A DNA stretch of 64,000 nucleotides from SZUA-547 sp963669315 (GTDB lineage: Bacteria; Pseudomonadota; Alphaproteobacteria; Rhodobacterales; Rhodobacteraceae), in the NCBI GenBank assembly GCA_963669315.1, contig OY770021.1, forward strand, positions 3,348,001 to 3,412,000. The letters run 5' to 3'. Both the position numbers and the translations under genes were made by a program. Positions within the stretch are counted from its first letter, which is position 1, and each line of letters starts with the position of its first letter. The notes below the pieces were generated by a model, which was given only the letters and a program-made list of their open reading frames with translations, did not search any database and had not been told where the DNA came from. Shown here one piece after another: positions 1-8,158 of this stretch.

Positions 1-1
1 G

Positions 2-952
2 CGCTTTATCTGCGGGACATCGGATCTGCATCAGGAGCTTGAGGCGCGAATTGCGCGGTTTGTCGGTTGCGAGGACACGATCCTCTACGCCAGTTGCTTC
101 GACGCGAATGGCGGTCTGTTCGAGACCATCCTGAGCGACGAGGACGCGGTCATCTCGGACGCGCTGAACCACGCCTCGATCATCGACGGCGTGCGGCTCT
201 GCAAGGCGCGGCGCTTTCGATACGCCAATAACGACATGGCGGAGCTTGAGGCTCGGCTGAAGGAGGCGCAGGACGCGCGATTTCGGCTGATCGCGACCGA
301 TGGCGTGTTCTCGATGGACGGGGTGGTCGCGAACCTGCCGGCGATCTTTGACCTGGCGGAGAAGCACGACGCCACTGTCATGGTCGATGATAGCCACGCG
401 GTCGGGTTCATGGGGGAAAGTGGCTCGGGCACGCTCGAGCATCACGATCTGCACGGGCGCTCGTATCTTGTGACTGGCACCTTCGGAAAGGCGCTGGGCG
501 GCGCCTCAGGCGGATTTACGGCGGGACCGGCGCCGATTGTCGAGTTGCTGCGGCAGCGGTCGCGGCCCTATCTCTTCTCGAATTCGCTGGCGCCTTCGAT
601 CTGCGCTGCGACTTTGGAGGTGCTGGATATACTTGGCGAGAGCCATGATCTGATCGCGCAAGTGCACGCCAATGCGGCCTACTTCCGCGAGAGGATGACG
701 GCGCTGGGGTTCACTCTGGCGGGCGCGGATCACCCGATCATTCCGGTGATGCTGGGCGACGCCGCGCTGGCGGCGGAATTCGCCAGTCGGATGGGCGATC
801 ATGGCGTCTATGTCACCGCCTTTTCCTTCCCGGTCGTGCCGCGCGGGCAGGCGCGGATTCGCACGCAGATGTCGGCGGCGCATACGCGCGCGCATCTGGA
901 TCAGGCGATCGCGGCGTTTGAGGCCGTGAAACGCGAACTTCAGGTGACCTGA
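2..952 (+). CDS. kbl: Glycine C-acetyltransferase (2-amino-3-ketobutyrate CoA ligase), 5' truncated
   Basis: The frame is open from base 2, so the window starts inside the gene; 316 residues are visible and about 80 N-terminal residues of the usual ~398 are missing. This PLP enzyme splits 2-amino-3-ketobutyrate, the product of threonine dehydrogenase, with CoA into glycine and acetyl-CoA in the cytoplasm. Visible are RFICGTSDLHQELE at the left edge, DDSHAVGFMG at the cofactor ring and the Schiff-base lysine of TFGKALGGASGG (codon 488-490). The ATG at 191 is internal. Its stop overlaps the next start (TGATG), and tdh lies two genes on, which fits the two-step threonine-to-glycine pathway. Confidence 0.95.
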   Translation, partial: RFICGTSDLHQELEARIARFVGCEDTILYASCFDANGGLFETILSDEDAVISDALNHASIIDGVRLCKARRFRYANNDMAELEARLKEAQDARFRLIATDGVFSMDGVVANLPAIFDLAEKHDATVMVDDSHAVGFMGESGSGTLEHHDLHGRSYLVTGTFGKALGGASGGFTAGPAPIVELLRQRSRPYLFSNSLAPSICAATLEVLDILGESHDLIAQVHANAAYFRERMTALGFTLAGADHPIIPVMLGDAALAAEFASRMGDHGVYVTAFSFPVVPRGQARIRTQMSAAHTRAHLDQAIAAFEAVKRELQVT

Positions 953-1362
953 TGCGGGTACAGGGCGTACTCGAGACCGTGCTTTACGCCGCCGATCTGG
1001 ACGCGGCGGAGGCGTTCTATGGCGGCGTTCTGGGGCTGGATTGCTTTCATCGCCATCCGACCCGGCAGGTGTTTTTTCGCTGTGGCGAGGGCGTCTTGTT
1101 AATCTTCAATCCAGAGGAGACGCGGAAACCGCCGAAGCCCGGCGATCTGCCGGTTCCGTCGCATGGCGCGACCGGCGCGGGGCATGTTTGTTTTAGGGCG
1201 TCGGCGGATGAGTTGAACGGCTGGCGCGAAAAGCTGGAAGAAGTGGGCGTCGAGATTGAGGCCGATTTCGAGTGGCCCTCCGGCGGCCGCTCGATCTATT
1301 TTCGCGACCCGGCGGGCAATTCGCTTGAGTTCGCGGAGCCAAGAATATGGGGGCTGACATGA
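952..1362 (+). CDS. VOC (glyoxalase/dioxygenase fold) protein inside the threonine operon
   Basis: This 136-residue protein has the repeated beta-alpha-beta-beta-beta halves of the vicinal oxygen chelate fold: a first half from VLYAADLDAAEAFYGGVLGL and a second from GHVCFRASADELNGW to SIYFRDPAGNSLEFAEP. The late histidine (GHVCF) and glutamate (SLEFAEP) match usual metal-ligand positions, while the first-strand position holds a glutamate. The substrate is unknown. It overlaps kbl by one base and tdh by four or more, so it is co-translated with the threonine enzymes. A role against methylglyoxal or aminoacetone-derived products is an inference from this position. Confidence 0.85.
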   Translation: MRVQGVLETVLYAADLDAAEAFYGGVLGLDCFHRHPTRQVFFRCGEGVLLIFNPEETRKPPKPGDLPVPSHGATGAGHVCFRASADELNGWREKLEEVGVEIEADFEWPSGGRSIYFRDPAGNSLEFAEPRIWGLT

Positions 1363-2396
1363 CCGATACCATGCGCGCGCTGGTCAAAGCCAAGGCCGGT
1401 CCCGGCCTGGAGATGCAGGATGTCCCGATTCCGGAGCCCGGCCCAACCGACGTGCTGATCCGGGTGGTGAAATCCGCCATCTGCGGCACCGACATGCATA
1501 TCTGGGACTGGGACGATTGGGCCGCCATGACCATCCCGGTGCCGATGGTGATCGGGCATGAGTATGTCGGCGTGGTGGAGAAGGTCGGCGCCGCCGTCAC
1601 CCAGTTCTGGGTAGGGGAGCGCGTGACCTCGGAGGGGCATATCGTCTGCCGCGAGTGCCGCAATTGCCGCGCGGGCCGTGAGCATCTCTGCCGCAACACG
1701 CGGGGGGTCGGGGTGAACCGGCCGGGCAGCTTCGCCGAGTTTGTCTGCGTGCCCGCCCATAACGTCTATCCGATCCCGGATGATCTGCCTGACCGGCTGG
1801 GCGCGATCCTTGATCCCTATGGCAACGCCGTGCATACGGCGCTCAGCTTCGATTTGGTGGGCGAGGATGTTCTGATAACAGGCGCCGGGCCAATCGGCGT
1901 GATGGCGGCGGCGGTCGCCAGAAAAGCGGGCGCGCGGCATGTGGTTGTGACCGATATCAACGACTACCGGCTGGATCTGGCAAGTAGGATCGGCGCAAGC
2001 CGCGCCGTAAACGTCTCCAATGAAAACCTGAGGTCGGTCATGGATGACCTTGGCATGCTGGAGGGGTTCGATGTCGGGTTGGAGATGTCCGGCGCAGCGC
2101 CGGCCTTCAAGCAGATGCTGGATACGATGATCCATGGCGGGCGGATTGCGATGCTCGGCATTCCGCCCGGAGAAATCGGGATCGACTGGAACAAGGTAAT
2201 CTTTAAGAGCCTGACCTTGAAAGGGATCTATGGGCGAGAGATGTTCGACACTTGGTACAAGGGCTTAGCGATGATCCAGTCCGGTCTGGATCTCGATCCT
2301 GTGCTGACACATGAGTTCGATATCGACAAGTTCAGGGACGGGTTCGCGGCGATGGCCTCGGGTCATGCCGGCAAGGTGCTGTTGAATTGGAACTGA
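1359..2396 (+). CDS. tdh: L-threonine 3-dehydrogenase
   Basis: Zinc-dependent medium-chain dehydrogenase that oxidises L-threonine with NAD+ to 2-amino-3-ketobutyrate, the substrate of kbl. The catalytic-zinc site AICGTDMHIWDWDDW, the structural-zinc cysteines in CRECRNCRAGREHLC and the Rossmann motif GAGPIGVMAAAVARKAG are all present. The sequence matches the E. coli enzyme along its whole length. Starts at 1347, 1359 and 1371 are all possible. I use 1359, which gives an ATGA overlap with the VOC gene; 1371 would give the 341 residues of the E. coli protein, and 1347 has a GGAG eight bases upstream. Confidence 0.95.
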   Translation: MTDTMRALVKAKAGPGLEMQDVPIPEPGPTDVLIRVVKSAICGTDMHIWDWDDWAAMTIPVPMVIGHEYVGVVEKVGAAVTQFWVGERVTSEGHIVCRECRNCRAGREHLCRNTRGVGVNRPGSFAEFVCVPAHNVYPIPDDLPDRLGAILDPYGNAVHTALSFDLVGEDVLITGAGPIGVMAAAVARKAGARHVVVTDINDYRLDLASRIGASRAVNVSNENLRSVMDDLGMLEGFDVGLEMSGAAPAFKQMLDTMIHGGRIAMLGIPPGEIGIDWNKVIFKSLTLKGIYGREMFDTWYKGLAMIQSGLDLDPVLTHEFDIDKFRDGFAAMASGHAGKVLLNWN

Positions 2397-3238
2397 GCGG
2401 GCTGGGTGCAGATGCTGTTGGGATCAGCGTCGAGGTGGCTGACGTTATGGATCCGGCGCGCGCGGCGGCTCTGCACGCGGCGCTTGGGCTGACGAGGGCG
2501 GCGCCGAAAGCGGGCGATCCGCTGTCGCCTTTTTGGCACTGGCTCTATTTCTGGGATGCGCAACCTCCCGGAACGCTGGGCCGGGACGGGCATCCCAGGC
2601 TGGGCGGATTTCTACCTGATTTGGGTTTGCCGCGGCGGATGTGGGCCGGGGGGCGTTTGTCTATTCGCCAGCCGATCCCGCTGGGCGCGCCTGCGAAGAA
2701 GCGCTCAACCATCGCCTCGGTAACAGGAAAGGAAGGACGCACCGGGCCGCTCGCCTTCGTTATCGTCCAGCACGAGATCGGCGACGCTAATGGCGTAGCG
2801 GTTATCGAAGAGCAAGACATCGTCTATCGGGAGGATCCGTCGCCGGACGCGCCCGCTCCAAGCACTGAGATCGCCCCGACGGATGAGGTTGCGAGCCGCC
2901 GATGGACCGCCGATTCCACTCTGTTGTTTCGGTATTCCGCGCTGACCTTCAACGGCCACAGGATCCACTATGACCTCGACTATTGCCGACAGGTCGAGAG
3001 GTATCCGGGGCTGGTGGTCCATGGCCCTCTGCTCGCCATACTGATGCTGGAGTTGGCTGCCGAGCTTGTGGACGCGCCGATCGCGAACTTTGAGTTTCGC
3101 GCCCGAAGCCCGGTCTTTCATACCGAGGCGTTCGAAGTATGCGCGAGGCCGGATAGCGAAGGTTTATCCCTTTGGATTCGAGGTGAAGATGGCAGGTTGG
3201 CGATGACGGGGCGAGCCGCCTCTATTAATTCCGTCTGA
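2387..3238 (+). CDS. FAS1/MaoC-like hot-dog hydratase (mesaconyl/itaconyl-CoA hydratase type)
   Basis: 283 residues with the layout of two fused hot-dog domains, as in mesaconyl-C4-CoA hydratase and HTD2-like dehydratases: an N-terminal domain with PLSPFWHWLYFWDAQPP and MWAGGRL, and a C-terminal half with LLFRYSALTFNGHRIHYD and HGPLLAILMLELA. The histidines of FNGHRIHYD resemble the hydratase active-site region. The likely reaction is hydration of an enoyl-CoA; the substrate cannot be told from sequence. Translation appears to begin at a TTG ten bases inside the end of tdh, so it is the last gene of the threonine operon. Confidence 0.7.
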   Translation: MELSGLGADAVGISVEVADVMDPARAAALHAALGLTRAAPKAGDPLSPFWHWLYFWDAQPPGTLGRDGHPRLGGFLPDLGLPRRMWAGGRLSIRQPIPLGAPAKKRSTIASVTGKEGRTGPLAFVIVQHEIGDANGVAVIEEQDIVYREDPSPDAPAPSTEIAPTDEVASRRWTADSTLLFRYSALTFNGHRIHYDLDYCRQVERYPGLVVHGPLLAILMLELAAELVDAPIANFEFRARSPVFHTEAFEVCARPDSEGLSLWIRGEDGRLAMTGRAASINSV

Positions 3239-3500
3239 GCATGACAATGCAGGCATACAGGATCGCGGCGTTTACGGTCATCGCGCCAATCACCGGTACA
3301 AGCGCCCACATGCCGGCGGGCTCCAGCGCTTCGATCACAGACATCCATGGCGTGGCGAGCACCACGGCATATAGCCCAACCAGCGCTTCGGTGGAGACGA
3401 AAATCGCGACAATCGAGGCCGCGCAGGCGCCCACATAAGTGACGAGGCCAAACCAGAAAAGGGCTATAAAGATGCGCCGGAAGGAAAGGACGGGAGTCAT
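3225..3500 (-). CDS. Small membrane protein, unknown, paralogue of its neighbour
   Basis: 91 residues beginning MTPVLSFRRIF, with two hydrophobic segments around a short polar stretch. I recognise no family. The start is taken at 3500 because GAGG lies just upstream; a longer reading from 3527 is possible. It meets the preceding hydratase gene tail to tail with a 14-base overlap. Its pattern (FW..L..Y, S-E-L/A-L, W...I..L, then a second helix and a terminal basic stretch) repeats in the next gene on the same strand. Confidence 0.5.
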   Translation of the reverse strand: MTPVLSFRRIFIALFWFGLVTYVGACAASIVAIFVSTEALVGLYAVVLATPWMSVIEALEPAGMWALVPVIGAMTVNAAILYACIVMLRRN

Positions 3501-3546
3501 GCGGCCTCGAGATTCACGGCGCTCCAAACACCAGCGGTGCAGCCGC

Positions 3547-3825
3547 CTAACATTGCGGCCTTGACCAGCGGGCGAACAGCCAGACCACCATTGCGTCGAA
3601 GACGATCACGCCAATAAAGACGATCAGAAGCCAGCTTTCGCCAAAGCCGAGGCCGTCAATTATGGGCCGCCAATTCGCGTCAAAGACGGTGAGACCAAGA
3701 CTCGCGAGAAGCTCGCACGACACGACAACGGCGAAGACGACCATCAGGCCAACGACAATATAGCCGCTCAGCACTACCCAGAACGGTGTATCGAAGGATC
3801 GGTCATTTTGCGGTGTCGCCGACAT
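3547..3825 (-). CDS. Small membrane protein, unknown, paralogue of its neighbour
   Basis: 92 residues starting MSATPQNDRSFDTPFW, with two predicted membrane helices and a basic tail (LFARWSRPQC). The start at 3825 is chosen for a strong GGGGAGG ribosome site about seven bases upstream; a longer reading from 3861 lacks one. It is the first of two similar genes on this strand, separated by 46 bases, and probably co-transcribed with the one ending at 3225. No function can be assigned. Confidence 0.55.
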   Translation of the reverse strand: MSATPQNDRSFDTPFWVVLSGYIVVGLMVVFAVVVSCELLASLGLTVFDANWRPIIDGLGFGESWLLIVFIGVIVFDAMVVWLFARWSRPQC

Positions 3826-4005
3826 CACAGCCTCCCCTCTGTGGCGCGGAACGAAAAACAAGAGTTAGGGGCCCAGAGAGCGGCGTTAAAGAGTGTTCAC
3901 GACAGTTTTATAACAAGGGCGTGGTCAGATTGTTTCTGAGAGTGCGGGTAATCAATCGTCAGGAATCGACTATGTTTCCCATGTAGGAAGACAGGAGGAC
4001 GCGCC

Positions 4006-4968
4006 ATGAGCTGGAATCCCGCACTGGACCCCAAAACCCCAGCCGGAGATGAGGTCGACGCGATCGAGACGGTGATCGTTCCTCGGGCTCGCGATATCAA
4101 TGGGTTCGAGGTGCGCCGCGCGTTGCCGGCTCCGAAACGGCAGATGGTCGGCCCGTTCATCTTCTTCGACCAAATGGGCCCGGCCGAACTGGTGACCGAT
4201 CAGGGCATCGACGTTCAGCCGCATCCTCATATTGGCCTCGCCACGGTGACGTATCTCTTCGACGGCTCAATGGTGCACAAGGATTCGCTCGGCACGGATA
4301 TGGAGATCACCGAGGGTGCGGTGAATTGGATGATCGCGGGAAAGGGGATCACCCATTCAGAGCGCTCGTCCGAGGCGTTTCGCAAGCAGGACAAGGCGCC
4401 GCTATTCGGAATTCAGACTTGGGTCGCGCTGCCTGACGAGGCCGAAGAGACCGATCCCGGATTCGAACACGGCGCCAAGGCCGATCTGCCGTTCCTGGAG
4501 GGGGAGGGGAAGGAGGTGCGGCTGATACTGGGCGACGCTTATGGAGAGCGTGCGCCAGTGACGACCTTCAATGAGATGTTCTATGCCGACGCGGTTCTGG
4601 CGGCTGGCGCAAAGCTGCCGCTGCCGGAGGATCACGAGGACCGGGGCGTCTATGTCATCTCGGGCGAGATCGAGATCGCCGGGGTCACCTATCCGACCGG
4701 CCAGATGATGGTTTTCAGGCCGGGCGATCCGGTGACGGTGACCGCCAAGACAGATGCGCGGATCATGCTGCTGGGTGGCGAGACGCTGAACGGCCCACGC
4801 TATATCTGGTGGAATTTCGTCGCGTCATCGAAGGATAAAATCGAGGCCGCAAAAGAGGCGTGGCGAGAAGGCGATTGGGAGCATGGCCGCTTTCAGCTGC
4901 CGCCGGGCGATGATCAGGAGTTCACGCCTGCGCCGGAGAGACGGCCGCAGAGGCGAACGCAAAGTTGA
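4006..4968 (+). CDS. Pirin family protein
   Basis: 320-residue bicupin of the pirin family. The N-terminal cupin shows the metal site in QPHPHIGLATVTYL and the pirin hallmark GAVNWMIAGKGITHSER; the C-terminal cupin ends with the family's late WWNFV motif. Pirins bind iron and some act as quercetin 2,3-dioxygenases or redox-sensing partners, so the exact role is open. AGGAGG lies eight bases before the ATG. It stands alone, preceded by a 180-base region after the divergent membrane-protein gene. Confidence 0.9.
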   Translation: MSWNPALDPKTPAGDEVDAIETVIVPRARDINGFEVRRALPAPKRQMVGPFIFFDQMGPAELVTDQGIDVQPHPHIGLATVTYLFDGSMVHKDSLGTDMEITEGAVNWMIAGKGITHSERSSEAFRKQDKAPLFGIQTWVALPDEAEETDPGFEHGAKADLPFLEGEGKEVRLILGDAYGERAPVTTFNEMFYADAVLAAGAKLPLPEDHEDRGVYVISGEIEIAGVTYPTGQMMVFRPGDPVTVTAKTDARIMLLGGETLNGPRYIWWNFVASSKDKIEAAKEAWREGDWEHGRFQLPPGDDQEFTPAPERRPQRRTQS

Positions 4969-5041
4969 TCGAGCGCATCAATCGACCACTTTCGCGTGGG
5001 TGAAAGACGACGCATACTGAGCGTTGGATCGGGAGCGCGCA

Positions 5042-6208
5042 GTGGCCGGGTTTGAATTCTACGATTCTATATCGCTTTTCACGGAGTTCTCCGAGGTTGG
5101 GGAGCGCGTGCATTATCACGCGGCGCCCGATGATTGGCTGGTCGCCGCGAGCGATGTGGTGCGCTCGACCGAGGCGATCCGTCAGGGGCGCTACAAGGCG
5201 GTGAACATGGCGGGCGCCTCGGTGATCGCCGCGGCGATGAACACGCTTGGACGGCAACGATTTCCATTCGCGTTCGGCGGCGATGGCGCGGTGTTCGCGG
5301 CGCCGGGCGCGCATAACGATGATCTGGCTGTCGCATTGGCCGCCGTGCGCGACTGGGCGGCGAATGCGCTGGGTTTGACGTTACGGGTGGCGCTGACGCC
5401 AGTCTCAAGGATCCGCGCGGCGGGCAAGGATGTGAGGATCGCGCGTTTCGCGGTCTCGCCCGATCTCGACTACGCCATGTTCGACGGCGGCGGCGCGGCG
5501 TGGCTGGAATCTGACATGAAGGCCGGGCGAACAGCGCCGTTACTGTCCACGCCTGGCGTGGAGCCTGACCTCAGCGGTCTAACCTGCCGCTGGGCGCCGA
5601 TGGATACGAAACGCGGTGTGATCCTGTCGCTGATCGCGATCCCCGTTGAAAGCGAGCGCGGGAAATTTAGCGCGATTATGAGAGAAATATTGGAACTGCT
5701 TGCGGAAGAAGATCGCGACGCCAACCCGGTGCCAGAGATCGGCCCAGCGCTGCGCGCATCGGACGATGCGATGCAGCTGGAGGCGAAGGCGGCCGCGCCG
5801 GGCGGAGACGTCAAAGCCGCGTTGAAGCACATCCGGCGCGAGACGCTGATCGTCAAATTCCTGATGGCCACCGGAATCTCAGCGGGGGGACTGAAGACCA
5901 AACGTTATAAAAAAGAACTGGTCGCCAATTCGGATGTTCGCAAGTTCGATGATGGATTGAAAGTCACCGCGGATTGCTCCGTCGACGCCGCTGACCGGAT
6001 CGAAGCGGCGCTGACACGGGCCGAAGGAGCAGGGTATTGCCGTTTTGGCGCGCACCGTCAGGACCGGGCGATCATGACATGCCTTGTGCCGGACCATACT
6101 CGGTCCGATCATATGCACTTCGTTGACGGCGCGGCGGGCGGTTATGCTATGGCGGCGGCGCAGATGAAGTCTAAGATGGGCGTGGACGCATTCTCTGGAT
6201 GGGCGTGA
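5042..6208 (+). CDS. DUF3095-type protein, cyclase-like
   Basis: About 388 residues matching the DUF3095 family: FYDSISLFTEF near the N-terminus, YKAVNMAGASVIAAAMNTLG, then FPFAFGGDGAVFAAP, which resembles the metal-binding GGD region of nucleotidyl cyclases. C-terminal sections VKFLMATGISAGG and DHMHFVDGAAGGYAMAA are conserved-looking. No activity is established for the family to my knowledge. I start at the GTG at 5042, which has GGGAG six bases upstream; a TTG at 5024 is less well supported. Its end overlaps the next gene, so the two are probably translated together. Confidence 0.75.
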   Translation: MAGFEFYDSISLFTEFSEVGERVHYHAAPDDWLVAASDVVRSTEAIRQGRYKAVNMAGASVIAAAMNTLGRQRFPFAFGGDGAVFAAPGAHNDDLAVALAAVRDWAANALGLTLRVALTPVSRIRAAGKDVRIARFAVSPDLDYAMFDGGGAAWLESDMKAGRTAPLLSTPGVEPDLSGLTCRWAPMDTKRGVILSLIAIPVESERGKFSAIMREILELLAEEDRDANPVPEIGPALRASDDAMQLEAKAAAPGGDVKAALKHIRRETLIVKFLMATGISAGGLKTKRYKKELVANSDVRKFDDGLKVTADCSVDAADRIEAALTRAEGAGYCRFGAHRQDRAIMTCLVPDHTRSDHMHFVDGAAGGYAMAAAQMKSKMGVDAFSGWA

Positions 6209-6699
6209 TGAAAGGCGTCAGGATTGTCGTGACCGGCGGCACCATCGACAAGGTGCATGATATGCGCAGCGAAGGTCTGGCGTTTGCGCCGGATGGATCA
6301 ACGCATATTCCCGAAATGCTGCGTATCGGCCGCTGCGTATTCCCCGTGATCCAATTGCTGATGCTGAAAGACAGCCTGTATTTCGATGAAGAGGATCGGC
6401 GCTTGATCCTCACGGCCGTTGAGAAAGCGCCCGAGCAGGCGGTGATCGTGACCCACGGAACGGGCACGATGGGCCATACAGCGCGCTTTCTGTCACGTCG
6501 CGCGCCCGACAAAACCGTGGTTTTGACCGGCGCGATGCGCCCCTTTTCTCTGGCAGGGTCGGATGGTGAGTTCAATCTTGGCGGCGCGATGATCGCCGCG
6601 CAGATATTGGAGCCCGGCGTCTGGGGGGTGATGAACGGCCGAGTCTTCTCTGCTGAGAAGCTCAACAAGAATGTGGAGCAGGGCCGGTTCGACGTCTGA
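6208..6699 (+). CDS. One-domain asparaginase-like protein
   Basis: About 163 residues covering only the N-terminal domain of L-asparaginases (full enzymes are ~330). The first catalytic threonine region TGGTIDKVHD, the lysine before VVLTGAMRP and the second threonine of THGTGTM are present, but the aspartate normally following it (HGTDTM) is glycine. The C-terminal domain that completes the active site in classical enzymes is absent. Short stand-alone versions exist in alphaproteobacteria. It starts inside the stop of the DUF3095 gene (TGATG; an in-frame ATG at 6199 is also possible). Asparaginase activity should not be assumed. Confidence 0.8.
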   Translation: MKGVRIVVTGGTIDKVHDMRSEGLAFAPDGSTHIPEMLRIGRCVFPVIQLLMLKDSLYFDEEDRRLILTAVEKAPEQAVIVTHGTGTMGHTARFLSRRAPDKTVVLTGAMRPFSLAGSDGEFNLGGAMIAAQILEPGVWGVMNGRVFSAEKLNKNVEQGRFDV

Positions 6700-6787
6700 G
6701 GCGTCGCGCCCCTTTGTCGCCGTCGCCAGCGCGTGCTATTCCGCCTCGCGACGATTTTGACGCGACCTACGATCAAAAGGCGAGAAC

Positions 6788-7288
6788 GTGACGAATCCTA
6801 CAGAAAGCGTGCCGGGCGAAGCTCTGGCGATGGTGCATCGGCCGAACTGGATGCGCTGGGTGGTTGTCGTCGCGCTAACCGCGCTCGGAGCTGGATTTCT
6901 GTGGTTGTTTCTCGCAAAGGCGCATTCGGGGATCGAGACAATGCTGATCACGTTCGCGGCGACAGGCGCGTTCTGGTTGGCCTTCTCTGCAATGGGCGCG
7001 CGAAGCTCCTATGTCATTCTGACAAAGGAGGGGTTCTATGATGAGCACGGTGACATGCTCTGCCCGATGTCTGAAGTCGACAAAGTGGACGCGGGCCTGC
7101 TGGCGCTCCGGCCAAGCAAAGGGTTTCTGTTGCGGCTAAGGACATCGGCGCCGTGGGGCTGGTCGCCGGGCCTGTGGTGGCGCTTTGGCAAACGTTTTGG
7201 GGTCGGCGGCGCGACGCCGGGGCGTGCGGGCAAGGACATGGCCGACCAGGCGGTGGCGCTGATCGTAGAGCGGGATGGAGTGAGGTAG
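6788..7288 (+). CDS. Membrane protein of unknown function
   Basis: 166 residues from a GTG start: an N-terminal tail, two closely spaced hydrophobic helices (WVVVVALTALGAGFLWLFL and an ITFAATGAFWLAFS segment), then a ~90-residue soluble part beginning SYVILTKEGFYDEHG, which looks like the beta-rich domain that follows membrane helices in several PH-like envelope proteins. No family is recognised with certainty. It ends eight bases before the hydrolase gene and is likely co-transcribed with it. Confidence 0.6.
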   Translation: MTNPTESVPGEALAMVHRPNWMRWVVVVALTALGAGFLWLFLAKAHSGIETMLITFAATGAFWLAFSAMGARSSYVILTKEGFYDEHGDMLCPMSEVDKVDAGLLALRPSKGFLLRLRTSAPWGWSPGLWWRFGKRFGVGGATPGRAGKDMADQAVALIVERDGVR

Positions 7289-7296
7289 GGGGCATC

Positions 7297-8091
7297 ATGG
7301 CGGTCAAGCTGACATTCACCGAGTATCCCGCCGCCGGAGCCGAAATCCAGCCCCCGCTGGTGATCGCGCATGGGCTGTTGGGCGCGCGCAAGAACTGGGC
7401 GACGCTGGGCAAGCGGCTTGCCGAGAACCGGCGGGTTCTGTCGGCGGATATGCGAAATCACGGAGATTCGCCGTGGGATGATCGCCACGACTATCCGGAG
7501 ATGGCCGAGGATCTCGGGGCGCTGATCGACGCCGAAGCGGACGGACGCGCCGACCTGATGGGCCACTCCATGGGCGGAAAGGCGGCGATGGCGCTGGCCC
7601 TGACCGCGCCCGATGCGGTACGCCGCCTGATCGTCGCCGACATGGCGCCGGTGACCTATCAGCACACGCATGAAGACTTCATCGCGGCGATGAAGAAGGT
7701 CGATGTGCGGTCGCTGACGCGCCGGAAAGAGGCCGAGCCGATGATCGCCGAAGCGGCGCCTGATCCGGGTGTTCGGGCGTTCCTCTTGCAGAATCTGGCG
7801 ACCGAGGGCGGCCGGTTTTACTGGCGGGTGAATCTGGATGCGCTGTCGGCGAATATGAAGAACATCTCGGACTGGCCCGCCGATCTGGAGGCGCTCAGCT
7901 ACGCGGCAAAGACGCTGTTCATCCGGGGCGCGCGCTCGGACTATGTGCGGGATTCGTCGTGGGATGAGATCATGACCCAGTTTCCCGCCGCGCGGCTCGA
8001 GACCATTGCTGATGCGGGGCACTGGCTGCACGCGGAAAAGCCAGCGCCGTTCCTGGAAGCCGTATCGGCGTTTCTGGACGAGGTGGATTGA
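7297..8091 (+). CDS. Alpha/beta-hydrolase, YbfF-like esterase
   Basis: 264 residues, the size of E. coli YbfF (~254). It shows the oxyanion region HGLLGARKNW, the nucleophile elbow GHSMGGKAAMALAL and the C-terminal catalytic histidine in DAGHWLHAEKP. Such enzymes hydrolyse short or medium acyl esters, including acyl-CoA; the natural substrate is unknown. The ATG at 7297 is chosen because it starts the conserved fold and has AGGTAGGGGG upstream; the open frame extends further upstream without homology. Confidence 0.85.
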   Translation: MAVKLTFTEYPAAGAEIQPPLVIAHGLLGARKNWATLGKRLAENRRVLSADMRNHGDSPWDDRHDYPEMAEDLGALIDAEADGRADLMGHSMGGKAAMALALTAPDAVRRLIVADMAPVTYQHTHEDFIAAMKKVDVRSLTRRKEAEPMIAEAAPDPGVRAFLLQNLATEGGRFYWRVNLDALSANMKNISDWPADLEALSYAAKTLFIRGARSDYVRDSSWDEIMTQFPAARLETIADAGHWLHAEKPAPFLEAVSAFLDEVD

Positions 8092-8158
8092 CCGCGAATC
8101 CTCGACAACTGGTCTTCGCGGCGTATCGTCTTTACCAGCGCTGCGCAGGAGGAGTCCC

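Noticed and set aside
191..193. ATG at 191 as the start of kbl
   Set aside because: Conserved Kbl sequence continues upstream to base 2 in the same frame, so this is an internal methionine.
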